64,000 bases of DNA, taken from assembly GCF_001514065.1 (NCBI RefSeq), contig NZ_KQ948425.1:364067-428066 (forward strand), in the 5' to 3' direction. The notes under the pieces were generated by a model. It ran no database searches, was not told the origin of the DNA, and saw nothing but the letters and a program-made list of their open reading frames with translations. The translations under genes and the position numbers were made by a program. Origin of the DNA: Streptomyces antibioticus (GTDB lineage: Bacteria > Actinomycetota > Actinomycetes > Streptomycetales > Streptomycetaceae). Numbering within the stretch: the stretch's first letter is position 1; each line of letters starts with the position of its first letter. Below, in pieces: positions 41,850 to 50,397 of this stretch.

Positions 41850-41983
41850 CCACCGCAACTCAGGGTGGTTGTGCACGCGTTGGTGGTCCAAGGAAAGACG
41901 CCCCACTTCCTGTGGGGAAATGCAGGTGCAAGGCCTGCCCGGCGCTCCAACTGGGGCCTGTCCGCACCGCCGGACAGGCCCCA
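41850..41983 (+). ncRNA. candidate structured RNA: five consecutive stem-loops
   Basis: In a region without genes, five stems follow each other: CCACC/GGTGG (41850-41868), GCG-TTGG/CCAA-CGC (41877-41901), CCCCAC/GTGGGG (41901-41917), GCAGG/CCTGC with a 7-base loop TGCAAGG (41922-41938), and a perfect 13-base-pair stem (41952-41983) that looks like a terminator. The third and fourth recall parts of known structured RNAs (GGGGAA before a GGTGCAA loop, as in cobalamin riboswitch P4, or a tRNA T-arm), but the remaining conserved elements are missing. High GC content makes chance hairpins common, so this is a candidate only. Confidence 0.35.
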
Positions 41984-42095
41984 CGCGCTTTCTCGGTTCA
42001 GCCCCTGAGGAAGCTGGTGTCGGTCCATAACCGAGGTCAACACCGACCCCGGAAGCGGCGGGCGTCGACTCGAACACGGCCTGCCATTCGCGCCG

Positions 42096-42347
42096 ATGGT
42101 ATGGAGGTACGCCGAACTCCTCGGGCGGACCTGGCTCGGGGCTACCCGCACTGCGAGACTGGCGCCGGCCTTGGTGGCCTTCCGAGCCACCGCAGCCTTC
42201 ACCTCACTTGCCTCTCCGGCCATGGCTGCGTCCATGCCCTGGGAGACCAGCAGGACCCCTACGTCCACCACCCCTCACACCGCCTCCACTGCGGCCGGCG
42301 ACATCGGCACGGTCACCGTGCTGTGCGCCAACGGCTGCTACCGGTAG
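42096..42347 (+). CDS. possible small secreted protein
   Basis: 83 residues. The first half could be an export signal (RLAPALVAFRATAAFTSLASPAMA followed by ASMPWETSR), and the mature part would be Thr/Ser/Pro-rich, ending VLCANGCYR with two cysteines. Third codon positions are GC-rich at roughly 80 percent. No ribosome site is evident, and overlapping frames on the other strand are also open. Low confidence. Confidence 0.3.
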   Translation: MVWRYAELLGRTWLGATRTARLAPALVAFRATAAFTSLASPAMAASMPWETSRTPTSTTPHTASTAAGDIGTVTVLCANGCYR

Positions 42348-42660
42348 ACGGCCACAGATCCGACGCCGCGTCCTCCCGCACGTCCTCGCGTGCCGTGGGG
42401 TCTTCGAGGAGGCGTTCGAGCAGCACCGCGCGTTCCTCGTCCGGGATCTCCGGATCGCTCCACACCGAGCCCAGCGTCGAGACCGGTGCTGCTGCTCCTC
42501 GCCACTGTTGTCGCGTACGACGTCCACGATGTGGCGACGCCGCCCGGGCGGAGGTCGGCAGTGGGGCCTGCCGCCGATCGCGCTCGCCCTTGCCGAATCG
42601 ACAGCTCCGCGCGGCCGACCCAACCGGCCGGTGCATGAGCGTCCGCCGCAACACACGCAA
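42313..42660 (-). pseudogene. possible decayed gene
   Basis: The C-terminal half of this frame reads like a real protein segment (LGSVWSDPEIPDEERAVLLE and on to AREDVREDAASDLW), but the N-terminal half is low-complexity Arg-rich. A different frame gives a protein-like segment upstream (HIVDVVRDNSGEEQQHR). One frameshift near 42490 would join them. No family recognised. Confidence 0.25.
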
Positions 42661-42690
42661 CGTCGAACGCCTTCACCAGTACTCCGAAGC

Positions 42691-42725
42691 GCGAGGGCCA
42701 GTCAGAAAAGCCGACGGGCCCTCGC
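42691..42725 (-). terminator. hairpin downstream of the small peptide gene
   Basis: GCGAGGGCC (42691-42699) pairs perfectly with GGCCCTCGC (42717-42725), 30 bases after the stop of the 39-residue peptide gene. Confidence 0.55.
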
Positions 42726-42754
42726 TACAAGATCGCACCCTCGGCGAGCACTTC

Positions 42755-42874
42755 TCAAAACTTCGGGTTCGGCCCGCAGCAGGCGACCGTCTCGCTCTGG
42801 TCGGCGCTGGCAAGCGGCACTACGGCGAGTACCGCCGCCAGGGCCACGAACAAGCCGAGTACGGCATTACGCAC
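42755..42874 (-). CDS. 39-residue secreted Cys-containing peptide
   Basis: GTG start six bases after an AGGAG(GA) ribosome site. The first 24 residues form a textbook signal peptide (MRNAVLGLFVALAAVLAVVP, then LASA). The predicted mature peptide is only 15 residues, DQSETVACCGPNPKF, with adjacent cysteines. A hairpin terminator follows. Codons are G/C-ending as expected for the host. No neighbour suggests a function; a signalling peptide, a small toxin or a processed lipopeptide-like product are all possible. Confidence 0.6.
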   Translation of the reverse strand: MRNAVLGLFVALAAVLAVVPLASADQSETVACCGPNPKF

Positions 42875-43087
42875 TGTGTCCTCCTGTTTGCCGGAATCAG
42901 GTGCCGCTCAACGCGGCACATCCTCACACTCCGACAGCAGCGCCCCAGGTTGCACGGCAACTGTGCCTCTTCCATGCCGGACCCCAGCGCCCCCGAATCA
43001 CACCCCAGACGGGGTCACAGCCCCTCAGAACCACTCATTCCTGAGTAGGCAGTTGGGTGTAGATGCGGGCATGGCAGTATCGCGGCC

Positions 43088-43957
43088 ATGCCCCTCAGCG
43101 TTCCCCGCCTCCGCATCGGCTCGACCGAGATCATCGCGCTCACCGACGGCGAGGGGCCGTTCTTCTCCCCGCGCGCCGAGGCCTTCCCCGAGGCCACGGC
43201 CGCGCAGTGGGCCGAGGCCGACCGATACGACCCGGGTGCGGTGGACGCGGAGGGCCGCTGGTGGCTCCAGTTCCGCGCGTACGCGATCCGTAGCGCCAAG
43301 GGCCTCACCCTCGTGGACGCCGGGATCGGTCCCGCGGACAGTCCGGCCGGCTCGTGGGCGCCCGTGCCCGGCGCGCTCCCCCAGGCGCTCGCCGCCGCAG
43401 GCATCGACCCGGCGGAGGTCGACACCGTGGTGCTCACACATCTGCACACCGACCACGTCGGGTGGGCAGTCGTCACCGAGGCGGCCGCCCCACCAGCAGG
43501 CGACCACCTGGACGGCAACGCCTCGACCGACAGTGCGACCAGTGGGCGCCGCCCCTACTTCCCGAACGCCGAATACCTGCTCCAGCGAGCCGAGTACGAC
43601 GCCCTCGACGCCCTCAACCCCCAGCTTCGCGAGACCCTCACCGACCCGCTCGCAGCGGCCGGCCGGCTCCGGCTCCTCGACGGGGACACGCCGCTGCGCG
43701 CCGGGCGCGCGGTCGCCACGCCCGGCCACACACCCGGCCACCAGAGCGTGCTGATCGCCGACCGGCGTGAGCTGGTGCTCATCACCGGGGACCTCCTCGT
43801 GCATGCGCTCCAGCTGCTCAACCTCGAACTCGCCTATGCGCACGAGAACGACCCTGAGGCGGCCAGGCACGCTAGGAAGCGCATGCTCACCCATGCACCC
43901 GGCGCCACGCTGCACCTGGCGACGCCGCATCTGACGCAGCCGTTCATCTCGGCGTGA
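43088..43957 (+). CDS. MBL-fold metallo-hydrolase
   Basis: 289 residues. The metallo-beta-lactamase motif HLHTDHVGW lies near residue 118, with the further ligands in TPGHTPGHQSVL near 218, ITGDLLVHALQ near 238 and a last His near the C-terminus (TPHLTQPF). The N-terminus reads LRIGSTEIIALTDGEGPFFSP, typical of the lactonase/AHL-type subfamily. Hydrolysis of a lactone or ester is likely; quorum-signal lactonase activity is possible but unproven. It stands alone, convergent with the P450 gene. Confidence 0.88.
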   Translation: MPLSVPRLRIGSTEIIALTDGEGPFFSPRAEAFPEATAAQWAEADRYDPGAVDAEGRWWLQFRAYAIRSAKGLTLVDAGIGPADSPAGSWAPVPGALPQALAAAGIDPAEVDTVVLTHLHTDHVGWAVVTEAAAPPAGDHLDGNASTDSATSGRRPYFPNAEYLLQRAEYDALDALNPQLRETLTDPLAAAGRLRLLDGDTPLRAGRAVATPGHTPGHQSVLIADRRELVLITGDLLVHALQLLNLELAYAHENDPEAARHARKRMLTHAPGATLHLATPHLTQPFISA

Positions 43958-44025
43958 TCGCGGCCGTTCGACGCCGGTGAAGCCGCGAGGACCGGTCAGG
44001 TCCGGCGGGATCTTTGTTTTCCCTC

Positions 44026-45420
44026 TCAGGCAGTTCCGAAGGCCATGGCCAGTCGGTCCGGCTTGACGGTGATGGCCGTCTCGGGGCGGGGCGGGCGGGA
44101 GGCGAGACGGAACCGGGGCCAGGCCTCCAGGACGGTCGCGAGGATGATCTGCATCTCGACCCAGGCGAAGCTCTCCCCGATGCACTTGCGGCGGCCGTCC
44201 CCGAAGGCGAAGAACGAGTCACGGGTCGAGGGCATACGGCCATCGGCCCAGCGGTCGGGGTCGAAAGCGTCGGGGTCGGGGAAGTGGGCGGGGTCGTTCT
44301 GGTGGAGGTACGGGCTCCACACGACGTCGGCGCCCTGCGGGATGCGGTGCCCGCCCAGCTCGACGTCCCGGATGGCGGTCCGGGTCACCATCCAGGCCGG
44401 CCCGTATTTGCGGACACCTTCCTGGAGGACCTGCCGGGCGTAGGAGAGCTGGTCGAGGTCTTCCTCGCGCAGGGGACGTCCGGCGCAGACCGCGGCCAGT
44501 TCGGCACGCAGCCGTTCTTCGATCTCGGGGTGCCGGGTGAGCTCGTACAGGGTCCAGGCGAGAGCGGTGGCGGTCGTCTCGATCGCCGCGTTCATCAGGG
44601 TGATGGCCTCGTCCTGGAGCTGCTCGCGGGTGAACTGGTCCTCGGCCGCCCTCAGCGTCTCGAACAGTCCGGCCTGTTCGGCGTGGGCGGCGGCCTGGTG
44701 GGGGCATCCCGTTGCCCCGGCCTCTTCAGCGGGCGTTTCCGCCGCCCGGGTGCACCTGTGGTCGATGGCCTGGTCCATGAGGGCGCGCAGCCGGGCGATC
44801 CCGCGGGCCTGGGCGCGGTTCGCGGGCAACGGGAGCCGGGTCACCCACGGCGGCAGCACGGTCTGCCGGATGGCCCCCTTCATCAGCGCGGGCATGAGGG
44901 TGGTGAACTCCCTCTGCAAGTGCGCAGGGAGGTCCGCACCGAAGAGCGCGACGAGGAAGGCGGCGAGCGTGACGTCGTTCATGTCCGCGAACGTGTCGCG
45001 GGATTGACCCTCCTCCCACCCTCCGACCATGACCCTGGCCTGCTCGATCATGGCGGTGCGGCGGGTGGCGATGTGAGCCTTGTTGAACATGGGCTGCATC
45101 AGGCGGCGGTTGCGCAGATGGGTGTCGCCGTCGCCGATCGTGGCCAGACCGTCGCCGAAGACACCCCGCAGGACGTCGAAGATCTTTCCCCCCTTGGCGA
45201 AGTGCGCTGCCTCGGTGACCAGTACGGTGCGCGTGAGCAGGGGATCGGTGACGACGTAGGCGGGGGTCGGCCCCAGACGTATTCGGACGACGCTGCCGTG
45301 ATCGCGCAGCGATGAGATGAACGGCAGCGGGGTGCGCACCAGATGATGGGCGTGCCCGATCAACGGGAGCCCGCCAGGGGCGGTCGGCACGGGGGCGAGT
45401 ACGGCAGGGGAGGCATTCAC
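44026..45420 (-). CDS. cytochrome P450
   Basis: 464 residues from GTG 45420, where GAGGAG lies ten bases upstream and the Pro-rich entrance APVPTAPGGLPLIGHAHHL follows; the open frame extends further but loses similarity. P450 landmarks are the I-helix AAIETTATALAW, the ExxR in LQEGVRKYGP, and the heme-binding loop FAFGDGRRKCIG with the thiolate Cys near residue 406. Length and sequence style (full 460-residue, 'FISSLRDHGSVVRIRLGP' opening) resemble the CYP group containing terpenoid and fatty-acid oxidases rather than short macrolide-type P450s. No ferredoxin or reductase gene is adjacent. Confidence 0.9.
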   Translation of the reverse strand: MNASPAVLAPVPTAPGGLPLIGHAHHLVRTPLPFISSLRDHGSVVRIRLGPTPAYVVTDPLLTRTVLVTEAAHFAKGGKIFDVLRGVFGDGLATIGDGDTHLRNRRLMQPMFNKAHIATRRTAMIEQARVMVGGWEEGQSRDTFADMNDVTLAAFLVALFGADLPAHLQREFTTLMPALMKGAIRQTVLPPWVTRLPLPANRAQARGIARLRALMDQAIDHRCTRAAETPAEEAGATGCPHQAAAHAEQAGLFETLRAAEDQFTREQLQDEAITLMNAAIETTATALAWTLYELTRHPEIEERLRAELAAVCAGRPLREEDLDQLSYARQVLQEGVRKYGPAWMVTRTAIRDVELGGHRIPQGADVVWSPYLHQNDPAHFPDPDAFDPDRWADGRMPSTRDSFFAFGDGRRKCIGESFAWVEMQIILATVLEAWPRFRLASRPPRPETAITVKPDRLAMAFGTA

Positions 45421-45766
45421 AGCTTGGGCACTCCTCGTGTGGACGTCGATGCGGGCGAGTGTCTTCCCCACATCCACCCGCGGAATGCCTGAAGTGATCT
45501 TTGCGTCAGTTACGCGGCCCCTTCGCACTGGCCAGGACTGCCACGGTGAGCGTCGCTGACCGTATCGGTCCGGCAGGCCGTGGACTTCCTCCAGGATGCT
45601 TGCACTGATCGAACCCCGTCGGACGGATCCGCGACTCACTCCGCAAACGCATCCGCCACGAGATGGGGCGGGCCACAGAGCGCTCGCCACTACGAACGTC
45701 TCCCCCGCCTGCCGGCCCACCGCTCGGACAGCGACAGGCTCGGAGCACGTCCACTGACATCGCGCG
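45421..45766. other. upstream region of the P450 gene, no supported gene
   Basis: About 350 bases between the P450 start and the end of the next minus-strand gene. Frames are open here but show no protein features. The P450 promoter should lie here; none assigned. Confidence 0.4.
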
Positions 45767-46618
45767 TCACTGTGAGCCTGTGGCCACCAGTCTCGCGGTG
45801 ATGGGTTCGAGCTCGGTGATCAGTTCGTCGAGTTCGGCGGGGGTCAGGCAGTCGTACGGCGAGGCGGCCAGCTCGTCAGTGAGGGTTTCGATGCGCTGCT
45901 TGGTCGCGCGGCCCGCGTCGGTGAAGTGGCCGTCGGCGTCGATGAGTCCGCGTTCGCGCAGGCCGTCCATCACCGCGGCCAGGCGCTCTTTCGGCAGGTG
46001 ATGAATACGTCCGAACGACTGCGCGGGATGAATGCCCATGTCCAGCGCGGAGAGCACGTGCGCCTCCGTGCCGCCGATGCCTGCCCCGAGGAGCGCGGCG
46101 ATGTGCCCGTCACCGCGGTGCTCGCGAAGCATCGTCGCGCAGTGCCACAGCCGGGCGACGGGGTCGCTCGGCACCGCGAGGGTGCGCATCCCGGCGTACA
46201 TCACCCGGCCTTCCGTCGGCGCGCTCGTAGCGGCCATGGCGATCAGATCGGCGGCGCGCACCAGCCCTGGGGATTTGGCCAGCTCATCGCCGAGGATCCG
46301 CCGCAGCGAGGCGGTGCTGCCCCGTTCCCGTGCCGCGAGGGACGCCTCGGGCGGGATCGTCTCCCAGGCGCTGGGGATGTGCCGTGCGGCTTCCCCGTCG
46401 GCGAAGCTGTAGAACGCGGCGTGCACGACCTCGGCCGGCACCCGTCCCAGCGGGGCTGCGCGGCTGGCGAAGTAGCCGTCCCAGTAGGTGCGGTGGCCGA
46501 GCGCGGCCAGTTCCTCGTTGCACTCGTCCGCGAAGTAGGTGACCAGGCAGATCGGCTCCCAGAGCTCGTACATGCGACGGGCGATGTGAGTCGTCGAGTC
46601 CGTGCGCGCCTTACCCAT
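45767..46618 (-). CDS. SCO6745-family protein (SalK-like)
   Basis: 283 residues from ATG 46618 with GGAGAA upstream. The sequence shows RRMYELWEPICLVTYFADECNEELAALGHRTYWDGYFASRAAPLGRV, then a long helical region, and a C-terminal winged-helix-like part (LPKERLAAVMDGLRERGLIDADGHFTDAGRATKQRIETLTD). This combination matches the actinobacterial family named after S. coelicolor SCO6745, sometimes annotated as SalK. The C-terminal part suggests DNA or effector binding, but function is unknown. The gene is solitary. Confidence 0.82.
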   Translation of the reverse strand: MGKARTDSTTHIARRMYELWEPICLVTYFADECNEELAALGHRTYWDGYFASRAAPLGRVPAEVVHAAFYSFADGEAARHIPSAWETIPPEASLAARERGSTASLRRILGDELAKSPGLVRAADLIAMAATSAPTEGRVMYAGMRTLAVPSDPVARLWHCATMLREHRGDGHIAALLGAGIGGTEAHVLSALDMGIHPAQSFGRIHHLPKERLAAVMDGLRERGLIDADGHFTDAGRATKQRIETLTDELAASPYDCLTPAELDELITELEPITARLVATGSQ

Positions 46619-46750
46619 CGGGTTCTCCTCGTTTGTCAGGTGTGCCGACTTGGACCGTGCCGTACACCCAAACTCATCGGTGACCGAGAGCACTCGCGCC
46701 GCGCGGGCGCTGGCTGATCCGAGCGGGGCCCCCGCCAAGTGGTGCCGGAT

Positions 46751-46779
46751 GGCGTGGCGGGGAATGGTCCCGCCACGCC
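46751..46779. terminator. hairpin terminator of the SapA-like gene
   Basis: A perfect 11-base-pair stem, GGCGTGGCGGG with CCCGCCACGCC, and a 7-base loop, 13 bases past the SapA-like stop. Confidence 0.85.
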
Positions 46780-46792
46780 CACAGCCCTCAGC

Positions 46793-47233
46793 TCACGGAC
46801 ACAGGCCACGGTCGGAGTTGTAGTAGATGTCGATCGAACCGCTCCAGGTCATGCACTGGCCCGGCTCGGGGAGGTCCTTGTACACCGGGCCGGCGTAGGT
46901 CGTGTACGAGCCGGCGTCCCTCGCGGTGGAGCCGCTGGTCGGCCAGGTGTCCAGGGTGACCTCCATGAACACGCGGGCGCCGGGCTTGTTGCGTACGGTG
47001 ACGGCGCACCACTGCTTGTCCGCGGAGCTGTAGGCCACGTAGGTGGTGGCTGCCACGGTGGTCCGCGACGAGTTGATCGGCGTCGACATGAAGACCTCGT
47101 ACCCCGTGCCGCACGCCCCGTTGTAGGCGCCGGCGGTGGAGGCCGAGGCCGGAGCGGTCGCGGCGAGCGTGCCGCCCAGTGCCAGGACGGCGAGGGCGCC
47201 GGCGGTGGCTGCCTTGTGGCGGATCGACTTCAT
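46793..47233 (-). CDS. spore-associated protein A-like secreted protein
   Basis: 146 residues from ATG 47233. A signal peptide (AATAGALAVLALGGTLAATAPASA) is followed by TAGAYNGACGTGYEVFMSTPI, VAYSSADKQWCAVTVRN, YTTYAGPVYKDLPEPGQCMTWSGSI and a final DRGLCP. The 'GAYNGACGxGY', 'YxxYAGPVY' and four-cysteine pattern match spore-associated protein A (SapA) of Streptomyces. SapA is found with spores but its role is unknown. The gene has its own strong terminator. Confidence 0.82.
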   Translation of the reverse strand: MKSIRHKAATAGALAVLALGGTLAATAPASASTAGAYNGACGTGYEVFMSTPINSSRTTVAATTYVAYSSADKQWCAVTVRNKPGARVFMEVTLDTWPTSGSTARDAGSYTTYAGPVYKDLPEPGQCMTWSGSIDIYYNSDRGLCP

Positions 47234-47560
47234 GGTGTTCCCCCTGGTGGATGTCGTGGCGGGACGGCCGGTCGTTGCCGTCCACGCGGAGTGAGACCGG
47301 CAAGCCCCACTGACAGTTGTGGGCTCCTTTGTCGCGGTCCTGCCACTGCTGTCACAAGCGTCGTTACACATGGGCTGCGGCCTCATCCGCCGGCAGCGAC
47401 TCAAGAAGGCCGGGGCCGTAATCACGCTACGAGCGAACTCATAGGATGACCGCGGTGTTCCCGTGTGATCCATAGCGTCTCCAGGTGACTGGACGGCGGC
47501 GGCCTTTCAGGTGCGCCGGAGGAACAGGACAGACGCAACGACTGCCATGGCGGTGATTTT

Positions 47561-48451
47561 GTGCCCTCGCGCATAGCCCTCGTCGGTGCCGGCCGAATGG
47601 GGACACCTCTGTGTGGACGCTTCGTTGCGGCGGGGCACACGGTGATCGTTTCCGATCTGCGTCCCGAACGCGAAGAAGCCGTACGTTCGTTGGGCGCGGA
47701 CTGGGCGCCCTCCGCCGCGACCGCCGCAGCCGGGGCGGACGTACTGGTCACCGTGGTTCCGGGACCCGATGAGGCTGCGGCAGCTCTTCCGGATGCCGTG
47801 TTCGCCGCCCTGGCCCCCGGCGCGGTCTGGATCGACATGACGAGCAACGCCCCCGCAGCCGCGCGGAAGCTGCGGGAACGAGCCGGGGCCCACGGCGTCG
47901 ATGTCCTCGAGGCACCCATGGGTGGCAGTCCGGACGACGCCGAACACGGACGCCTGCGGCTGTTCGTGGGCAGTTCCGCCGAAGTCCTCGACCGGTGCAG
48001 GCCGCTGTTGGAGGCCGTGGCGACACCGGACCGGATCCGCCACATGGGCGGCCCGGGAACCGGCTACACGACGAAACTCCTCATCAACCTCCTCTGGTTC
48101 GGGCAGGCCGCGGCAACAGCCGAGGCCCTGCTGCTCGGACGCCGTGCAGGCATCGGTCTGGCCGCCCTGCACGACACGCTGGCCGACAGCGCCGCGGGCA
48201 GCGACTTCATCCGCCGGGACCTGCCGGCCCTGTTCGCCGGGGACTACCTCCGCTCCTACGGCCTCGACCGCATCCACGACCAGCTCGAGGTCATCACCGG
48301 TGAAGCCCAAGTCCTCGGCACCCCGCACGAGATGGCCGACACCGTGTTGCGCCTCCACCGGCTGGCCCTGGAGCGCTTCGGACCTGTGGACGGCGAACTC
48401 CTTGCCGTAGCCCTGTTGGAGGAGGCCGCCGGTACCCTGCTGCGGCCCTGA
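47561..48451 (+). CDS. NAD(P)-dependent dehydrogenase of the beta-hydroxyacid (HIBADH/6PGDH-like) family
   Basis: 296 residues; GTG start with a weak ribosome site. The NAD-binding loop is IALVGAGRMGTPLCGRF at the N-terminus. Further conserved elements are VWIDMTSNAPAAARKL near residue 95, LEAPMGGSPDDAEHGRLRLFVGS near 125, and the catalytic Lys region GPGTGYTTKLLINLLWFGQ near 175. The family reduces or oxidises small beta-hydroxy acids or imines. Which substrate applies is not predictable; no partner genes are adjacent. Confidence 0.88.
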   Translation: MPSRIALVGAGRMGTPLCGRFVAAGHTVIVSDLRPEREEAVRSLGADWAPSAATAAAGADVLVTVVPGPDEAAAALPDAVFAALAPGAVWIDMTSNAPAAARKLRERAGAHGVDVLEAPMGGSPDDAEHGRLRLFVGSSAEVLDRCRPLLEAVATPDRIRHMGGPGTGYTTKLLINLLWFGQAAATAEALLLGRRAGIGLAALHDTLADSAAGSDFIRRDLPALFAGDYLRSYGLDRIHDQLEVITGEAQVLGTPHEMADTVLRLHRLALERFGPVDGELLAVALLEEAAGTLLRP

Positions 48452-48595
48452 CCGGTCGGCTACCGGTTTCGGCCCTGCTGACCGTTCGGGCCGGGCCGGC
48501 AGCGGTGGTCCGATCCGCGCCCACAAGTCGTCGTCCACGATCCACGGCCGACCAGGGCACTTCAGGAGCTCTTGGCCACACTGCCGGCGCGCGAA

Positions 48596-49537
48596 TCAGA
48601 GGGGGTTACGGCCGCGGAAGGCGCTGGGGCTCACGCCCCGGTGGCGTTTGAAGGCGGCGCTGAAGCCGAAGGCGTCGGCGTAGCCGACGGACTTGGCGAT
48701 CTGGGCGATGGAGGAGTCGGTGTCGGACAGCAGCGCCTCGGCCTCGTCCATACGGCATTCGGTGAGGTAGGTCAGTGGCGGGCGGCCCATGACCTTGGTG
48801 AAGCGTTTGGCGAACAGCGCTCGCGAGACACCGGCTTCGGTGGCGAGCGCCTCTACCGTCCAGCTCCTGGAGGGCCGGGCGTTGAAGGCTTCGAGAGCGG
48901 GGGCCAGGATCGGGTCGGCCAGGCCGCGATACCAGGCGGGGGCTTCCGCGCCTGCCTGGTCGAACCAGGTGCGCAGCGTGCACACCAAGGCCCAGTCCAG
49001 CAGTCGGTCCATCAGAGCCTGAGAGCCGGCCGAGCGCAGGGCGGCGTCGGCGGCGGCCGTCTCCAGCCAGGAGCAGACCTCAGTGTCCTCGTTGATCACG
49101 AGTACGGGCGGCAACGCACGCAGCAGTCGTTCATGGCGATGCCCCGAGGCGCGGTATGCGCCCACGATCAGCGCGGTTGCTTCGTCCGGTTCGTTGCCCC
49201 AGTGGATGCCGCCGAGGTCTTCGACGGCGCACTCGGCATCCGCTGCGAAGCACGCGATTTCGTACTCGGCGTGCGGACGGTCGAGGGTGGCCGACTGGTC
49301 CACGAGGTGGAACGGGTCGGGGCCGCGCACGATGACCGTGTCGCCGACGCCGACCGCCAGTTCGGCGCCGTCGGGCAGCAGCAGGAGGCCACCGCCCCGC
49401 AGCACAGTGACCATCGTGAGCGGGGCGCCGTCCACGAAGCGGATGCTCCAGGGTGCTTCCAGCACGGCGTGGCATACGACAGAGCCCTCGGCCCGGATGC
49501 CACTGAGCAGCTCACTCAACGGATCCACAGACGCCAT
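48596..49537 (-). CDS. AraC family transcriptional regulator (cupin_6 type)
   Basis: 313 residues from ATG 49537 with AGGAG upstream. The N-terminal cupin (MVTVLRGGGLLLLPDGAELAVGVGDTVIVRGPDPFHLVD) is of the 'AraC_binding_2/cupin_6' type. The C-terminus has both HTH motifs (WTVEALATEAGVSRALFAKRFTKVMGRPPLTYLTECRMDEA and SIAQIAKSVGYADAFGFSAAFKRHRG). It is divergent from an NAD(P)H oxidoreductase gene; a short ATGGATC direct repeat (49574 and 49586) lies between. It probably activates that gene. Confidence 0.93.
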   Translation of the reverse strand: MASVDPLSELLSGIRAEGSVVCHAVLEAPWSIRFVDGAPLTMVTVLRGGGLLLLPDGAELAVGVGDTVIVRGPDPFHLVDQSATLDRPHAEYEIACFAADAECAVEDLGGIHWGNEPDEATALIVGAYRASGHRHERLLRALPPVLVINEDTEVCSWLETAAADAALRSAGSQALMDRLLDWALVCTLRTWFDQAGAEAPAWYRGLADPILAPALEAFNARPSRSWTVEALATEAGVSRALFAKRFTKVMGRPPLTYLTECRMDEAEALLSDTDSSIAQIAKSVGYADAFGFSAAFKRHRGVSPSAFRGRNPL

Positions 49538-49641
49538 CGTAGACGAACTCCTATGCAATGGAGCGTTTCCCCTATGGATCGTCTAATGGATCACGGGTGT
49601 ACTGGACTGGTCGAAGTGACCGAGACCAGCCAGGAGAAGAC

Positions 49642-50319
49642 GTGTCGCACCGCAGCAGCGCTGCCAGGACCGCACTTGTGGTCGTCGCACACCATCGGGC
49701 CGATTCCCTCACCGCGGACACCGCCCGCCGTACCGCCGCGCGACTCGAGGCCGCCGGATACGGCGTCGACCTGCTCGACCTGCACGCCGAGGGGTTCGAC
49801 CCGCGGATGAACGTGGCGGACCAGCCGGACTGGGGCAACCGGGAGAAGCCGTACTCGGACGAAGTCCAGGCCCATATGCAGCGCGTTCTCGACGCGGAGG
49901 TCATCGTCGCCGTGTTCCCCGTGTACTGGCAGAGCGTGCCCGCCCTCCTCAAGGGCTGGATCGACCGCGTGTGGAACTACGGCTTCGCCTACGGCCGCAG
50001 CACGTCACGCCTGGCGGGCAAGCGCATCCTGTGGATGGGCCTGGCCGGCGCCACCTCCGATGACCCCGTCACCGAGGGAATGCAGGCCCTGCTGGAGACC
50101 AACCTCAGCGAGGGCATCGCCTACTACTGCGGGTTCTCCCACTCCTCCGTCGCGCTGCTCCCCGACGCCGAGGAGCGCCCGCAGCGCGTCGACGCCGAGG
50201 GCAATCTGCTGGTCGGCGACGCGGTTGCGGGAGCCGAGCGCGAGGCGCAGTATGCCGAGTTCGACCGCCGCGCGCAGAAGGCCGTGGAAGAGTTCCTCGC
50301 AGCGGAACTGGCGGCCTGA
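49642..50319 (+). CDS. NAD(P)H oxidoreductase, flavodoxin-like fold (MdaB/NQO type)
   Basis: 225 residues from GTG 49642 with CAGGAG upstream. The flavodoxin-like start is TALVVVAHHRADSLTADTARRTAARL. The substrate/FAD region is VFPVYWQSVPALLKGWIDRVWNYGFAYG near residue 93, and RILWMGLAGATSDDP precedes the helical C-terminus. Members reduce quinones with two electrons. It is divergent from an AraC regulator that likely senses the substrate. Confidence 0.9.
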   Translation: MSHRSSAARTALVVVAHHRADSLTADTARRTAARLEAAGYGVDLLDLHAEGFDPRMNVADQPDWGNREKPYSDEVQAHMQRVLDAEVIVAVFPVYWQSVPALLKGWIDRVWNYGFAYGRSTSRLAGKRILWMGLAGATSDDPVTEGMQALLETNLSEGIAYYCGFSHSSVALLPDAEERPQRVDAEGNLLVGDAVAGAEREAQYAEFDRRAQKAVEEFLAAELAA

Positions 50320-50397
50320 GGGCGGACGCAGACTGCTCACGCCCCGCCCTGTTCGACAAGACGGCGTGCCCGCTCCGCCGGGAAGCGTTCAGCGGCG

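Noticed and set aside
41850-41983. A cobalamin riboswitch or a tRNA
   Set aside because: Only the P4/T-arm-like stem fits. The B12 box and the acceptor, D and anticodon arms cannot be drawn, so I list it as an unassigned RNA candidate.
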